A DNA stretch of 64,000 nucleotides from Pedomonas mirosovicensis (GTDB lineage Bacteria; Pseudomonadota; Alphaproteobacteria; Sphingomonadales; Sphingomonadaceae), in NCBI RefSeq assembly GCF_022569295.1, contig NZ_JAKFIA010000001.1, forward strand, positions 77,001 to 141,000, in the 5' to 3' direction. Made by a program: the position numbers and the translations under genes. Shown here piece by piece: positions 38,311-47,767 of this stretch (its first letter is position 1; the number at the start of each line of letters is the position of its first letter). Below the pieces are notes generated by a model, which searched no databases, was not told the origin of the DNA, and worked only from the letters and a program-made list of their open reading frames with translations.

Positions 38311-39933
38311 GTGGCCCTGCTTGATATCGAGAACCTGACCGTCCACTTCGACACACCCGCTGGAACGGTCGAGGCGGTGCGCGGCGTCAGCCTGTCCATC
38401 GCGGAGGGCGAAGCGCTGGCGATCGTGGGCGAGTCGGGCTCAGGGAAAAGCCAGACGTTGCTTGCCGCCTTCGGTCTGCTGCCACGCAGCGGCCGGGCGG
38501 AAGGCGCGGTCAGGTTCAACGGCGAAGACCTGCTCGGCGCATCGCCGCGCGCGCTGCGGGCGGTTTTGGGCCGGGACGTGGGCTTCGTGTTTCAGGACCC
38601 GATGAGCGCGCTGACGCCCCACCTCACCATCGGCGCACAGGTGGCCGAGGCGCTGAGGATTCACGAAAAGCTCTCCCGTCGCGAGGCGCGGGACCAGGCC
38701 ATCGACCTCCTGCACCGGATGCGCCTGCCAGAGCCGACGGAGATCGCCAGGCGCTACCCGCACCAGCTTTCGGGCGGCCAGCGCCAGCGGGCGATGATCG
38801 CGGCGAGCCTTGCCACCGGCCCCAAGCTGCTGATTCTGGACGAGCCGACCACCGCGCTCGACGTGGTGGTGCAGGCGGACATTCTCGACCTGCTCACCGA
38901 GCTGCGCCGGGAACACGGCATGGCGCTGGCGTTCATCACCCACGATCTGGCCGTCGCCGCGCAGGTGGCGGACCGCATCGCCGTGCTGCGGCGTGGGGAA
39001 GTGATCGAGAGCGGCCCCGCCCGCCGGCTGCTGGCCGCGCCACGGAGCGACTATACCCGCCTGCTCGCCGAGGCCGCCACCCTGCCGACGCCGCCCGCCT
39101 ATGCGCCGCCCGCGCCGGTCGCCCGGCCGCTGCTCACCGTGCAGGGGCTGACGCTCGATTACACGCAGGCAAAGGGGCTGTTCGGCAAGGAGACCCACCG
39201 CGCGCTGGAGGATGCCAGCCTCACCGTCCACCCCGGCGAGGCCATCGGCATCGTGGGCGAGTCGGGCTCGGGCAAGTCCAGCCTCATCCGCGCCATCCTC
39301 GGGCTGGCGGAGCCGACGGCGGGCACCATCGAATGGCAGGGCAAGCCGTTGGCGCATCCCTACCCCCGGAGCTTGCGCAAGGACATGCAGATCGTCCACC
39401 AGGACCCCTACAGCGCGCTCGACCCGCGCATGACCATCGGCGAATCGGTGGCCGAGCCGTTGGCGATTCACCGGCGCGACCTCTCCCCCCGGGGCCGCCG
39501 CGCGCTCGTCGCCGCCTGGCTTGATCGGGTGGGCCTGCCCCCCCATTTTGCAGAGCGGTATCCCCACGAGCTTTCGGGCGGGCAGAACCAGCGGATGAAC
39601 ATCGCCCGCGCGTTCATCAGCCAGCCGCGCCTCGTTGCCTGCGACGAGGCGGTGAGCGCGCTCGATGCCCAGACCAAGGCGGAGATTCTGGCGCTTCTGG
39701 CCGAGCTTCGGCACGAAACCGGGGTCGCGCTGCTGTTCGTCACCCACGACTTCCATGCAGTGGCGCGGCTGTGTTCTCGCACAATAGTTTTGCAGTGCAG
39801 CAAAATAGTTGACGCAGGCGAGACCTCGTCGCTTATGACTAGGGGGAGCCATCCCTGTACGAGGGCTCTGATCGCAGCGATTCCCCGGCTCGCGGCCATG
39901 GGGGAGGAGACAACGAGGGAGCATATCCAATGA
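38311..39933 (+). CDS. fused double-domain peptide ABC transporter ATPase (DppD-DppF/YejF type)
   Basis: 540-aa protein with two complete ABC ATPase domains in tandem, replacing separate DppD and DppF subunits. Domain 1 (about residues 1-260): GESGSGKSQTLLA, LSGGQRQRAMIAAS, LLILDEPTTALD. Domain 2 (about 270-535): GESGSGKSSLIRAILG, LSGGQNQRMNIARAF, LVACDEAVSALD. Both look active. The start is GTG, 3 bp after the permease stop and with no strong ribosome site, implying coupling. Its stop overlaps the thiolase ATG as ATGA. Confidence 0.94.
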   Translation: MALLDIENLTVHFDTPAGTVEAVRGVSLSIAEGEALAIVGESGSGKSQTLLAAFGLLPRSGRAEGAVRFNGEDLLGASPRALRAVLGRDVGFVFQDPMSALTPHLTIGAQVAEALRIHEKLSRREARDQAIDLLHRMRLPEPTEIARRYPHQLSGGQRQRAMIAASLATGPKLLILDEPTTALDVVVQADILDLLTELRREHGMALAFITHDLAVAAQVADRIAVLRRGEVIESGPARRLLAAPRSDYTRLLAEAATLPTPPAYAPPAPVARPLLTVQGLTLDYTQAKGLFGKETHRALEDASLTVHPGEAIGIVGESGSGKSSLIRAILGLAEPTAGTIEWQGKPLAHPYPRSLRKDMQIVHQDPYSALDPRMTIGESVAEPLAIHRRDLSPRGRRALVAAWLDRVGLPPHFAERYPHELSGGQNQRMNIARAFISQPRLVACDEAVSALDAQTKAEILALLAELRHETGVALLFVTHDFHAVARLCSRTIVLQCSKIVDAGETSSLMTRGSHPCTRALIAAIPRLAAMGEETTREHIQ

Positions 39934-41117
39934 GTGCGGATCCGATTGTCATTGTCGGCGCGAAGCGGACCCCCATGGGCGGGTTCCAGGGCGATTTGTC
40001 GGGGCTGAAGGCCGCCGACCTGGGCGCGGCTGCGATCCGGGCCGCCGTGGCCGAGGCGGGCGTGGCGCCTGAGGAGATCGAGCAGGGCATCATGGGCTGC
40101 GTGCTCCAGGCCGGTCAGGGTCAGGCCCCGGCCCGTCAGGCGGCGCGCTTCGCCGGTCTGCCCGACTCGGTCGCCTGCACCACCGTCAACAAGATGTGCG
40201 GCTCGGGCATGAAGGCGGTGATGGATGCGCACGACATCCTCGCCGTCGGCTCGGCGGACATCATCGTGGCGGGCGGCATGGAGAGCATGACCAACGCCCC
40301 CTACCTGCTGCCCAAGGCCCGCGGCGGCATGCGCATCGGCCACGGCGAGGTGCTCGACCACATGATGCTCGACGGCCTTGAGGATGCCTATCAGCGCGGC
40401 CGGGCCATGGGCGTGTTCGCCGAAGCCACGGCGCAGAAGTATCAGTTCACCCGCGACGCGCAGGACGAATACGCCGTGCGCAGCGTGACCCGCGCCCAGA
40501 ATGCCATCAATGGCGGCATGTTCGACGCTGAGATCGTGCCGGTGACGGTGAAGACCCGCACGGGCGACGTGGAGGTGACGAAGGACGAGCAGCCGCTGAA
40601 GGCGAGGCTCGACAAGATCCCGCAGCTGCGCCCCGCCTTCGCCAAGGACGGCACGGTAACCGCCGCCAGCTCCTCGTCCATTTCGGACGGTGCGGCAGCG
40701 CTGGTGCTGATGCGCGAGTCGACCGCCAAGCAGCGCGGCCTGACCCCGCTGGCTTGGATTGTCGGCCACGCCTCGCACGCGCAAGCGCCGGAGTGGTTCA
40801 CCACCGCCCCCGTCGGCGCGGTCGAGAAGCTGCTGAAGCGCACCGGCTGGACCCGGAGCGACATCGACCTGTTCGAGATCAACGAAGCCTTCGCCGTCGT
40901 CACCATGGCGGCCATCCACGATCTCGGCCTCGACCCGGAAACCGTGAACGTCCACGGCGGCGCATGCGCCCTCGGCCACCCGATCGGCGCATCGGGCGCA
41001 CGCATCATCGTCACGCTGCTGTCGGCCCTGCAACGCTACAATAAGGTTAAGGGCGTGGCGTCCCTGTGCATCGGCGGCGGCGAGGCAACGGCCATCGCCA
41101 TCGAGCGGTTGAACTAG
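39930..41117 (+). CDS. acetyl-CoA C-acyltransferase (thiolase)
   Basis: 395-aa thiolase of the acetoacetyl-CoA (PhaA/AtoB) kind by length and motifs. The nucleophile Cys is in VNKMCGSGMKAVMDAHD; the second-site His and Cys are in GGACALGHPIGASGARI and CIGGGEATAIAIE. It either condenses two acetyl-CoA or cleaves acetoacetyl-CoA. The ATG overlaps the stop of the transporter ATPase by 4 bp, so its translation is coupled to peptide transport, which is an odd pairing. A strong terminator follows at 41152. Confidence 0.93.
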   Translation: MSADPIVIVGAKRTPMGGFQGDLSGLKAADLGAAAIRAAVAEAGVAPEEIEQGIMGCVLQAGQGQAPARQAARFAGLPDSVACTTVNKMCGSGMKAVMDAHDILAVGSADIIVAGGMESMTNAPYLLPKARGGMRIGHGEVLDHMMLDGLEDAYQRGRAMGVFAEATAQKYQFTRDAQDEYAVRSVTRAQNAINGGMFDAEIVPVTVKTRTGDVEVTKDEQPLKARLDKIPQLRPAFAKDGTVTAASSSSISDGAAALVLMRESTAKQRGLTPLAWIVGHASHAQAPEWFTTAPVGAVEKLLKRTGWTRSDIDLFEINEAFAVVTMAAIHDLGLDPETVNVHGGACALGHPIGASGARIIVTLLSALQRYNKVKGVASLCIGGGEATAIAIERLN

Positions 41118-41151
41118 AACGCCATACAGCAGAACCGATCATCCAATGAGA

Positions 41152-41193
41152 CCGTGGCGCTGCCCTGCCCAGCAGCGCCACGGTTTTGTTTTT
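41152..41193 (+). terminator. intrinsic terminator of the transporter-thiolase operon
   Basis: Perfect 11-bp stem CCGTGGCGCTG / CAGCGCCACGG with a 10-nt loop, followed by TTTTGTTTTT, 34 bp after the thiolase stop. Confidence 0.93.
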
Positions 41194-41213
41194 GGGGTGA
41201 CTGGTCTTCTTTT

Positions 41214-41362
41214 TGAAGGAGGGACTGCGTCCCTCCTTCACCTCCCATTCGATTCATCGGGCCGCGCCTTGCATGGGCCATAGAGTTCGCTGGATCTCCG
41301 GCCGGGTGCGTCCCCCATTAAAAACGAAGGGGTGCAGGGGACCGAGTCCCCTGCAAACAAAA
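41214..41362. repeat. composite hairpin repeat, copy E
   Basis: Left hairpin at 41214-41240 has perfect 12-bp arms in a variant sequence (TGAAGGAGGGAC / GTCCCTCCTTCA): the changes in one arm are matched in the other. Next come ATCGGGCCGCGCC and CATGGGCC as in copy A, then GGGTGCGTCCC at 41304-41314, which is the reverse complement of a copy D block. The right hairpin at 41333-41355 has 10-bp perfect arms (TGCAGGGGAC / GTCCCCTGCA) with a CGA loop. It lies between the thiolase and the convergent gene ending at 41372. Confidence 0.87.
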
Positions 41363-41371
41363 TCAGCAGTC

Positions 41372-42658
41372 CTACCCGATGTCCGGCTTGGGCGTGGCCT
41401 TGTAGAGCGGGATGCGGTCCAGTTCCTTGTCGATCTGGACCACGATGCGCCGGTAGCGGTCGTCGCCGATGCTGACGTACTGGCTCTCGAACTCCTTGGT
41501 GGTCATGCCTTCCCGCAGCTTGTGCAGCGCTGCCGTCGGCAGCAGCCGCTCGTCGCCCACGTAGGCGAGGCCGTACTGCACTTCCCGCAGGAGAGAGCGG
41601 TCGCCATTGGCGGCCATGCCAAGGCGCAGGCCGGCCCGATCGGCCATCAGGTCAACGAAGGAGAAACCGCTGCCGCCGGGGGTGCTGTCGCTCAACTCCT
41701 TCCACTCGCCCGCCGCGCGGGAGAAGCGTTCGGCGAACACAATGGAGAGCGCCGCCGAGAGGGAGAAGTGCTTGGGCAGATCCGTGCGCCCGGACAGGAC
41801 GAAGGTGGATGGCTCCGGCACGCAGGGCGCGTCAAACGGCGCGACCATCCGGGCCAGATTCTTGGCATCCGGCCCGAGCGTAATCATGCTGAGCGCAACG
41901 AGGGCGGCGCGCGTTTCAGCGGCCGGATCGTTCCGCTCGCTGCGCTGGACCACGATGCGGAAGGTGGTGTTGACGAAGGTGGCGTAGGACTTGGCGCCGA
42001 CGCCCGATCTCAAATCGCGGTCCAGCAGAGAGTTGTAGTAGAAGCGGACCAGCTGCGGATCGAGCGACGTGCTGAAGTGCGGCACCATCGCCTTCAGTCC
42101 CTCGAACAATTCCGTGTCCGGCTGGATGTTGACGACCATCTTGCCCGGCTTCGACACTACGAACTTGGTGATGAAGCGGTCCAGCCGCGCTTCCGGCGCA
42201 GGCAGGTCGAGCGCAATCACGCTCTGATTGAGCAGCCAGCGGGTGAGCGCGCTGGGCACCGGCACCGAGCCGATACGGAACGCCAGCGGCGGGAAACCGT
42301 TCGGGCTTTCGTCCGCATGGGCGCTCAGGTTCAGGTAGCCCTTGTGGCCGAGATCGATGGTGACGTCGGCCGTCGCTCCGCCCTTCTCGATCTGGAAGCG
42401 CGGGCGCACCGTACCGACGCCATGGTTGGCCAGCCGCTCCAGCGAGTCGAGCTGCGCCTGGGTCAGGGTAATGGTGTGGTTGCGGCCGGGGTCCTGCAGC
42501 GCGCCCATGACAGCGCTGGCGATTTGGTTGGCATGAACCGAGTCCATAGGGATCGGGTTCGGTGATGGACCGACTCGCGGCTCACTGCTGACAACAGCCG
42601 CCGTGAGGAAGCCCAGCACCGCCACAACAGCCAGCGGCAGACGGAAAAGCCAAAGCAT
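41372..42658 (-). CDS. conserved-looking exported protein of unknown function
   Basis: 428-aa protein with an N-terminal hydrophobic segment (LWLFRLPLAVVAVLGFLTAAVV) that acts as a signal peptide or anchor. The rest is soluble: an early beta-rich part (RPRFQIEKGGATADVTIDLG, LAFRIGSVPVPSALTRWLL), then a helical part with LPKHFSLSAALSIVFAERFSRAAGEWKELSDS and GGSGFSFVDLMADRAGLRLG. The last looks protease- or lysozyme-like in texture but shows no motif I can name. It lies 12 bp after polA, with AGAGG before the ATG, so it is likely co-transcribed with polA. Confidence 0.75.
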   Translation of the reverse strand: MLWLFRLPLAVVAVLGFLTAAVVSSEPRVGPSPNPIPMDSVHANQIASAVMGALQDPGRNHTITLTQAQLDSLERLANHGVGTVRPRFQIEKGGATADVTIDLGHKGYLNLSAHADESPNGFPPLAFRIGSVPVPSALTRWLLNQSVIALDLPAPEARLDRFITKFVVSKPGKMVVNIQPDTELFEGLKAMVPHFSTSLDPQLVRFYYNSLLDRDLRSGVGAKSYATFVNTTFRIVVQRSERNDPAAETRAALVALSMITLGPDAKNLARMVAPFDAPCVPEPSTFVLSGRTDLPKHFSLSAALSIVFAERFSRAAGEWKELSDSTPGGSGFSFVDLMADRAGLRLGMAANGDRSLLREVQYGLAYVGDERLLPTAALHKLREGMTTKEFESQYVSIGDDRYRRIVVQIDKELDRIPLYKATPKPDIG

Positions 42659-42670
42659 TAATTCTGCCTC

Positions 42671-45430
42671 TTAGTGAGCGGCCCCCCAGGTTGCTCCCTG
42701 CCCCGCCTCCACAACCAATGGCACAGACAAGCGTATCACAGGCTCCGCGGCCGTCGCCATGACCTGCTTGATGACAGCAGATGCGGCATCCGCCAGAGAC
42801 TGCGGCGCTTCAAACACAAGCTCATCATGGACCTGCAACAACATCCGGACCCGATCAAGCCCCGCTGCGTTGAGTGCTGGTTCCATCCGGATCATCGCCC
42901 GGCGAATGATATCCGCCGCCGTGCCCTGGATAGGCGCATTGATGGCCTGGCGCTCGGCGAAATTGCGCTGGTTCGGGTTCTTGTCGTTGATGGTCGGGAT
43001 GTAGGTGCGCCGCCCGAACAGGGTCTCCACGTATCCCTTCTGACGGCAACTGGCGATGGTCTCGTCCATATAGGCCCGGATGCCGGGGAAGCGGGCGAAG
43101 TAGCGGTCGATGAAGCCCTGGGCCTCGCCGCGCGACACGCCCAGCTGGCGGGACAGGCCAAAGGCCGAGATGCCGTAGATGATGCCGAAGTTGATGGCCT
43201 TGGCCGAGCGGCGGATCATCGGGTCCATGCCCTCGACCGGCACGCCGAACACTTCCGACGCGGTCATGGCGTGAATGTCGATCCCCTCGGCGAAGGCCTG
43301 GCGAAGTTCGGGAATGTCCGCAATGTGGGCAAGCAGGCGCAACTCGATCTGGCTGTAGTCCGCCGAAATCAGCGCTGCCCCTTCCGGCGCGACGAAGGCG
43401 TGGCGCAGCTTGCGGCCTTCCTCGGTGCGGACCGGAATGTTCTGGAGATTGGGGTCGGTCGATGACAAGCGGCCGGTGGAGGTGGCCGCCATCGCGTAAC
43501 TGGTGTGGACGCGGCCGGTCTCCGGGTTGATCTGGCCTTGCAGGGCATCCGTGTAGGTGCTCTTCAGCTTGGCGAGCTGCCGCCAGTCCAGCACCTTCTG
43601 GGCCAGTTCCACGCCTTCGGCCGCCAAGGCTTCCAGCACGTCGGCGTCCGTTGAATAGGCGCCGGTCTTGCCCTTCTTGCCGCCCTTCAGCTTCATCCGC
43701 TCGAACAGGATCTCGCCCAGCTGCTTGGGCGAGCCGACGTTGAACGGGCCCCCGGCAAGCTGGTGAATGTCCGCCTCCAGCGCTGCCATGCGCTGGGCAA
43801 AGTCGCCCGACAGGCGGGAGAGGGTGTTGCGGTCAACCAGAATGCCCGCCCGCTCCATCTCCACCAGCACGGGCACCAGCGGCCGCTCCAGCGTCTCGTA
43901 GACGGTTGCCATCTGCTCGCGCACCAGGCGAGGCTTGAGGTTGCAGTGGAGGCACCAGGTCACGTCCGCATCCTCGGCGGCGTACTGGGTGGCCTTGTCC
44001 AGCGGCACCTCGGCAAAGCCGATCTGGCTTTTGCCCGTGCCGCAGACATCCGTGTACTTGATGGTGGTGTGGCCGAGATGGAGATTGGCCAGCATGTCCA
44101 TGCCGTGGCTGTTGCGCCCGTTGTCGAGCACGTAGGACAACAGCATGGTGTCATCGAACGGCGTGACATCGAGCCCAACCCGGCGCAGCACCAGCAGGTC
44201 GTACTTCAGGTTCTGGCCCACCTTCAGCACGCTCGGGTCTTCCAGCAGCGGCTTGAGCTTGGCCAGCACGGCCTCGCGCGGCAGCTGGACGGGCTTCTCA
44301 TCGAGGAAGCCGCCGCCCGCCGCGATATGGCCGATGGGAATGTAGCAAGCCTTGCCCGGCGCAATGGCGAGGCTGACGCCCACCAGTTCAGCCTTCATGG
44401 CATCGAGCGACGTGGTTTCCGTATCGACCGCCACCAGACGGGCATCGCGGGCGGCGTTCACCCACCACTCCAGCCGGTCCTCGGTCGTCACGCACTCGTA
44501 AGCATTGGTATCAACCTTGGCGACTACGGGCGCGGGCGCGCCATCCTCGCCCACGTCCCGCGAGGCCAGCTTGGCCTTCAATGAGCGGAAGCCGTGCTTG
44601 TCGAAGAAGGCGCTGAGCGGCTCGTGCGGCGGGTGCTTCATCACCAGGTCGTCCAGCGCTTCCGGCAACGGCAGGCTGTCGTTGAGGGTGACGAGCTGCT
44701 TGGAGATGCGCGCCAGATCGGCATGTTGGATCAGATTCTCGCGCCGCTTGGGCTGCTTGATCTCGTGAGCGCGCGAGAGCAGCGTCTCCAGATCGCCGTA
44801 CTGGTTGATCAGCTCGGCCGCCGTCTTGGGGCCGATGCCCGGCACGCCCGGCACGTTGTCGACGGCATCGCCCATGAGGGCCTGCACCTCGATCACCTTC
44901 TCGGGCGGCACGCCGAACTTCTCCATCACCGCCTCGGGGCCGAGATGACGGTTGTTGAGCGTATCCAGAAGGTCGACGCAGGGCAGGTGCAGCAGCTGCA
45001 TCAGGTCCTTGTCGGACGAGACGATGGTGACGTGATAGCCCGCCTCACACGCCGCCTTGGTGTAGCTGGCGATGAGGTCGTCCGCCTCGTAGCCTTCCTG
45101 CTCGATGCAGGGCACGGAGAAGGCGCGCACGGCGTCGCGGATCAGCGCGAACTGGGGCTTCAGGTCCTCCGGCGGCTCGGGCCGGTTGGCCTTGTACTCG
45201 GCGTAGATATCGTTGCGGAACGTCCGCTTGGCGGCATCGAAGATGACCGCAAGGTGGGTGGGGTGCTCCGCGTCGTTCAGGTCCTCCAGCAGCTTCCACA
45301 GCATGGCGGTAAAGCCGTAGACGGCATTGACCGGCGTGCCCGACGGATCGGTCATGGGCGGCAGCTTGTGGTAGGCGCGGAAGATGTAGCCGGAGCCGTC
45401 AACGAGATAGAGGTGCTTCTGGGTGCTCAT
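42671..45430 (-). CDS. polA: DNA polymerase I
   Basis: 919-aa three-domain polymerase for Okazaki fragment processing and repair. The 5'-3' exonuclease (about 1-290) begins LYLVDGSGYIFRAYH. The 3'-5' proofreading domain (about 330-520) keeps its acidic residues: VAVDTETTSLDAM, GQNLKYDLLVL and YAAEDADVTW. The polymerase domain has motif A ADYSQIELRLLAH, motif B RRSAKAINFGIIYG and motif C LLQVHDELVFEAP. All activities look intact. I chose the ATG at 45430; the open frame extends to 45535 without similarity. Confidence 0.97.
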   Translation of the reverse strand: MSTQKHLYLVDGSGYIFRAYHKLPPMTDPSGTPVNAVYGFTAMLWKLLEDLNDAEHPTHLAVIFDAAKRTFRNDIYAEYKANRPEPPEDLKPQFALIRDAVRAFSVPCIEQEGYEADDLIASYTKAACEAGYHVTIVSSDKDLMQLLHLPCVDLLDTLNNRHLGPEAVMEKFGVPPEKVIEVQALMGDAVDNVPGVPGIGPKTAAELINQYGDLETLLSRAHEIKQPKRRENLIQHADLARISKQLVTLNDSLPLPEALDDLVMKHPPHEPLSAFFDKHGFRSLKAKLASRDVGEDGAPAPVVAKVDTNAYECVTTEDRLEWWVNAARDARLVAVDTETTSLDAMKAELVGVSLAIAPGKACYIPIGHIAAGGGFLDEKPVQLPREAVLAKLKPLLEDPSVLKVGQNLKYDLLVLRRVGLDVTPFDDTMLLSYVLDNGRNSHGMDMLANLHLGHTTIKYTDVCGTGKSQIGFAEVPLDKATQYAAEDADVTWCLHCNLKPRLVREQMATVYETLERPLVPVLVEMERAGILVDRNTLSRLSGDFAQRMAALEADIHQLAGGPFNVGSPKQLGEILFERMKLKGGKKGKTGAYSTDADVLEALAAEGVELAQKVLDWRQLAKLKSTYTDALQGQINPETGRVHTSYAMAATSTGRLSSTDPNLQNIPVRTEEGRKLRHAFVAPEGAALISADYSQIELRLLAHIADIPELRQAFAEGIDIHAMTASEVFGVPVEGMDPMIRRSAKAINFGIIYGISAFGLSRQLGVSRGEAQGFIDRYFARFPGIRAYMDETIASCRQKGYVETLFGRRTYIPTINDKNPNQRNFAERQAINAPIQGTAADIIRRAMIRMEPALNAAGLDRVRMLLQVHDELVFEAPQSLADAASAVIKQVMATAAEPVIRLSVPLVVEAGQGATWGAAH

Positions 45431-45572
45431 GGCCGCGCAACTTAGCGGCGGATTGGAGCATTGACTACTCTTGAGCCGCACAATGATCGACTGCCGGTCG
45501 TGCGACCCGCACAGTCCGCCAGATCGGGTAGGCATGCCCGCAGGGCGGCGGATACAACCCTAAAACCCCGGA

Positions 45573-46127
45573 TCAATTGAGCATCGGCTTGGTTTCGTTC
45601 AGGTCTTCCACCAGCGCCTGCGCGCCGATCAGATGGGGGTTGACCCGCATGGCCGCATGAAAAGCCGCCGCGGCCGCTTCCGGCTCGCCATTTCGCAGGC
45701 AAATCTGCCCCAGCCCGGCGAGCGCCCCGAAATGGCGCGGCTCCAGCTCCAGCGTCCGCAGAATGTCGGCAAGGGCAAGATTGTCTTCCCCATCGATGAA
45801 GTGGAGCGTCGCCCGCTTGTTGTAGACTTCCGGCCAGGTGGGATAGTTCTCGGCAAGGCGGTCGAGCAGCAGCTCGGCCTCATCGAGATCGCGCAGGGCA
45901 AGCGCGCGAATCGCCGCCTCCATGCCGTCGCCGGCGGCGACATCCTCCTCCTCGGCCCATACCTGCCAGATGAGATCCTCCACCTCATGGGCGGAAGGAG
46001 ACGGCTCCTCCTGCCGCAAGCGATCGAACAGCAGGTCCAGTTCGCGCGGCAGGCCGGGGTGGGGTCGGCGTGACGGCAACTCGGCCAGCAACGTCATCAA
46101 ACGTTGCAGCAGGTCGTGATCCAGCAT
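45573..46127 (-). CDS. TPR-repeat protein, function unknown
   Basis: 184-aa soluble protein. The N-terminal half is acidic and helical (LDLLFDRLRQEEPSPSAHEVEDLIWQVW). The C-terminal half carries tetratricopeptide-like repeats: LDEAELLLDRLAENYPTWPEVYNKRA, NLALADILRTLELEPRHFGALAGLG and PEAAAAAFHAAMRVNPHL. It probably serves as a protein-interaction adaptor. The ATG at 46127 is preceded by GAGGAAC; the open frame could start at 46148. It lies between nadB and polA on the same strand. Confidence 0.78.
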   Translation of the reverse strand: MLDHDLLQRLMTLLAELPSRRPHPGLPRELDLLFDRLRQEEPSPSAHEVEDLIWQVWAEEEDVAAGDGMEAAIRALALRDLDEAELLLDRLAENYPTWPEVYNKRATLHFIDGEDNLALADILRTLELEPRHFGALAGLGQICLRNGEPEAAAAAFHAAMRVNPHLIGAQALVEDLNETKPMLN

Positions 46128-46159
46128 GTTCCTCGACTCCTCCGGCAACAGGTCCGGCG

Positions 46160-47767
46160 TCAGGATTCAGCCCAGGGCTCCAGAACGGTGTCGCGCGCCT
46201 CCGGCAACAGCTCGGGATAATCGAGCGTGTAGTGAAGGCCGCGACTCTCCTTCCGAGCCAGCGCCGACCGGACGATCAGGTCGGCAACCGTGACCAGGTT
46301 CCGCAACTCCAACAAGTCACGCGTCACACGGAAGTTGCCATAATATTCCTGAATCTCGCGGCGGAGAAGCTTTACGCGATGTTGCGCCCGTTCCAATCGC
46401 TTGGTCGTGCGGACGATGCCCACATAATCCCACATGAACTGGCGAAGCTCAGCCCAGTTGTGGGTGACGACCACCGCCTCGTCCGAATCTTCCACCCGGC
46501 TCTCGTCCCATGGCGCAGGCGCGGGCGGCTCGGGCAGGCTGTTCATCCGGTTGCGGATGTCCTCGGCGGCGGCATGGCCGAACACCAGGCATTCCAGCAG
46601 GGAGTTGGAAGCCATGCGGTTGGCCCCGTGCAGGCCGGAGTGGGCGGTCTCGCCGATGGCATAGAGGGCCGTCAGGTCGGTGTGGCCGGCAAGGTCGATG
46701 AGCACGCCGCCGCAGGTGTAATGGGCAGCGGGCACCACCGGGATGGGTTGCCGGGTGATATCGATATCCAGCTCCAGCAGCCGCCGATAGATGGTCGGGA
46801 AGTGGGAGATGACGAAGTCCGGGTCCTTGTGGCTGATGTCGAGCCAGACATGCGGCACGCCAAGGCGCTTCATCTCGTGGTCGATGGCGCGGGCGACGAT
46901 ATCGCGCGGGGCCAGCTCCGCCTGGTGGTGGAAGCGCTCCATGAAGCGCGTGCCATCGGGCAGCAACAGGCGCGCCCCCTCGCCGCGCATCGCCTCGGTG
47001 ATGAGGAAGTTCTTCACCTGCGGGTGATAAAGGCAGGTGGGGTGGAACTGGTTGAACTCCATGTTGGCGACGCGGCAGCCCGCCCGCCAGGCCATGGCGA
47101 TGCCATCGCCGGTGGAGCCATCCGGATTGGTGGAATAGAGATAGACGCGACTCGCCCCGCCGGTTGCCAGCACGGTCGCCCGCGCCGTGAACCGTTCCAC
47201 GCGGGAGGTCTCGCTGTTGTAGATGTAGGCGCCGTAGCAATGACGCTCGCTCGCGCAGCCGGTGTGCCGCTCGGTAATGAGGTCGACGGCGAAGCGGTTG
47301 CCGAAGAAGCGGATGTTGGGCTCGGCCAGAGCGCGGGCCATCAACGCCTTCTGCACGGCAAAACCGGTGGCGTCGTCCACATGCACGATGCGACGCCGGC
47401 TGTGGCCGCCCTCGCGGGTCAGGTGGAAGGGCTGGGCGGGCGTTTCACCCGCGTTGAAGGGCACGCCGAGCCGGGTCAGCGTCTCGACCGCGGCGGGCGC
47501 GCGCTCCACCACGAACTCGACCGCCGCGCGATTGTTGAGGCCGGCGCCTGCAATGATGGTATCCTCGATGTGCGACTCGAAGGTGTCGCCTTCCTCCAGC
47601 ACCGCAGCAATGCCGCCTTGGGCCTGAGCCGTGGAGCCGGCCGACATCTCCCCCTTGGAGAGAACCGCCACCTTGTAGTCAGCGGCCAGGTCGAGCGCGA
47701 GGGTAAGACCCGCCGCGCCCGAGCCGATTACCAGAACATCGAACTGATACAGATCCTCAGGCGACAT
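46160..47767 (-). CDS. nadB: L-aspartate oxidase
   Basis: 535-aa FAD enzyme that oxidises aspartate to iminoaspartate, the first step of NAD synthesis. The FAD motif is [17 protein letters not shown], followed by [50 protein letters not shown] and [13 protein letters not shown]. The fit with NadB rather than succinate dehydrogenase flavoprotein comes from the length, the lack of a SdhB-side partner and the FHPTCLYHP segment. nadA and nadC are not in the window. The start could be 47779; I chose 47767, which overlaps the upstream ABC ATPase stop by 11 bp. Confidence 0.93.
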   Translation of the reverse strand: MSPEDLYQFDVLVIGSGAAGLTLALDLAADYKVAVLSKGEMSAGSTAQAQGGIAAVLEEGDTFESHIEDTIIAGAGLNNRAAVEFVVERAPAAVETLTRLGVPFNAGETPAQPFHLTREGGHSRRRIVHVDDATGFAVQKALMARALAEPNIRFFGNRFAVDLITERHTGCASERHCYGAYIYNSETSRVERFTARATVLATGGASRVYLYSTNPDGSTGDGIAMAWRAGCRVANMEFNQFHPTCLYHPQVKNFLITEAMRGEGARLLLPDGTRFMERFHHQAELAPRDIVARAIDHEMKRLGVPHVWLDISHKDPDFVISHFPTIYRRLLELDIDITRQPIPVVPAAHYTCGGVLIDLAGHTDLTALYAIGETAHSGLHGANRMASNSLLECLVFGHAAAEDIRNRMNSLPEPPAPAPWDESRVEDSDEAVVVTHNWAELRQFMWDYVGIVRTTKRLERAQHRVKLLRREIQEYYGNFRVTRDLLELRNLVTVADLIVRSALARKESRGLHYTLDYPELLPEARDTVLEPWAES

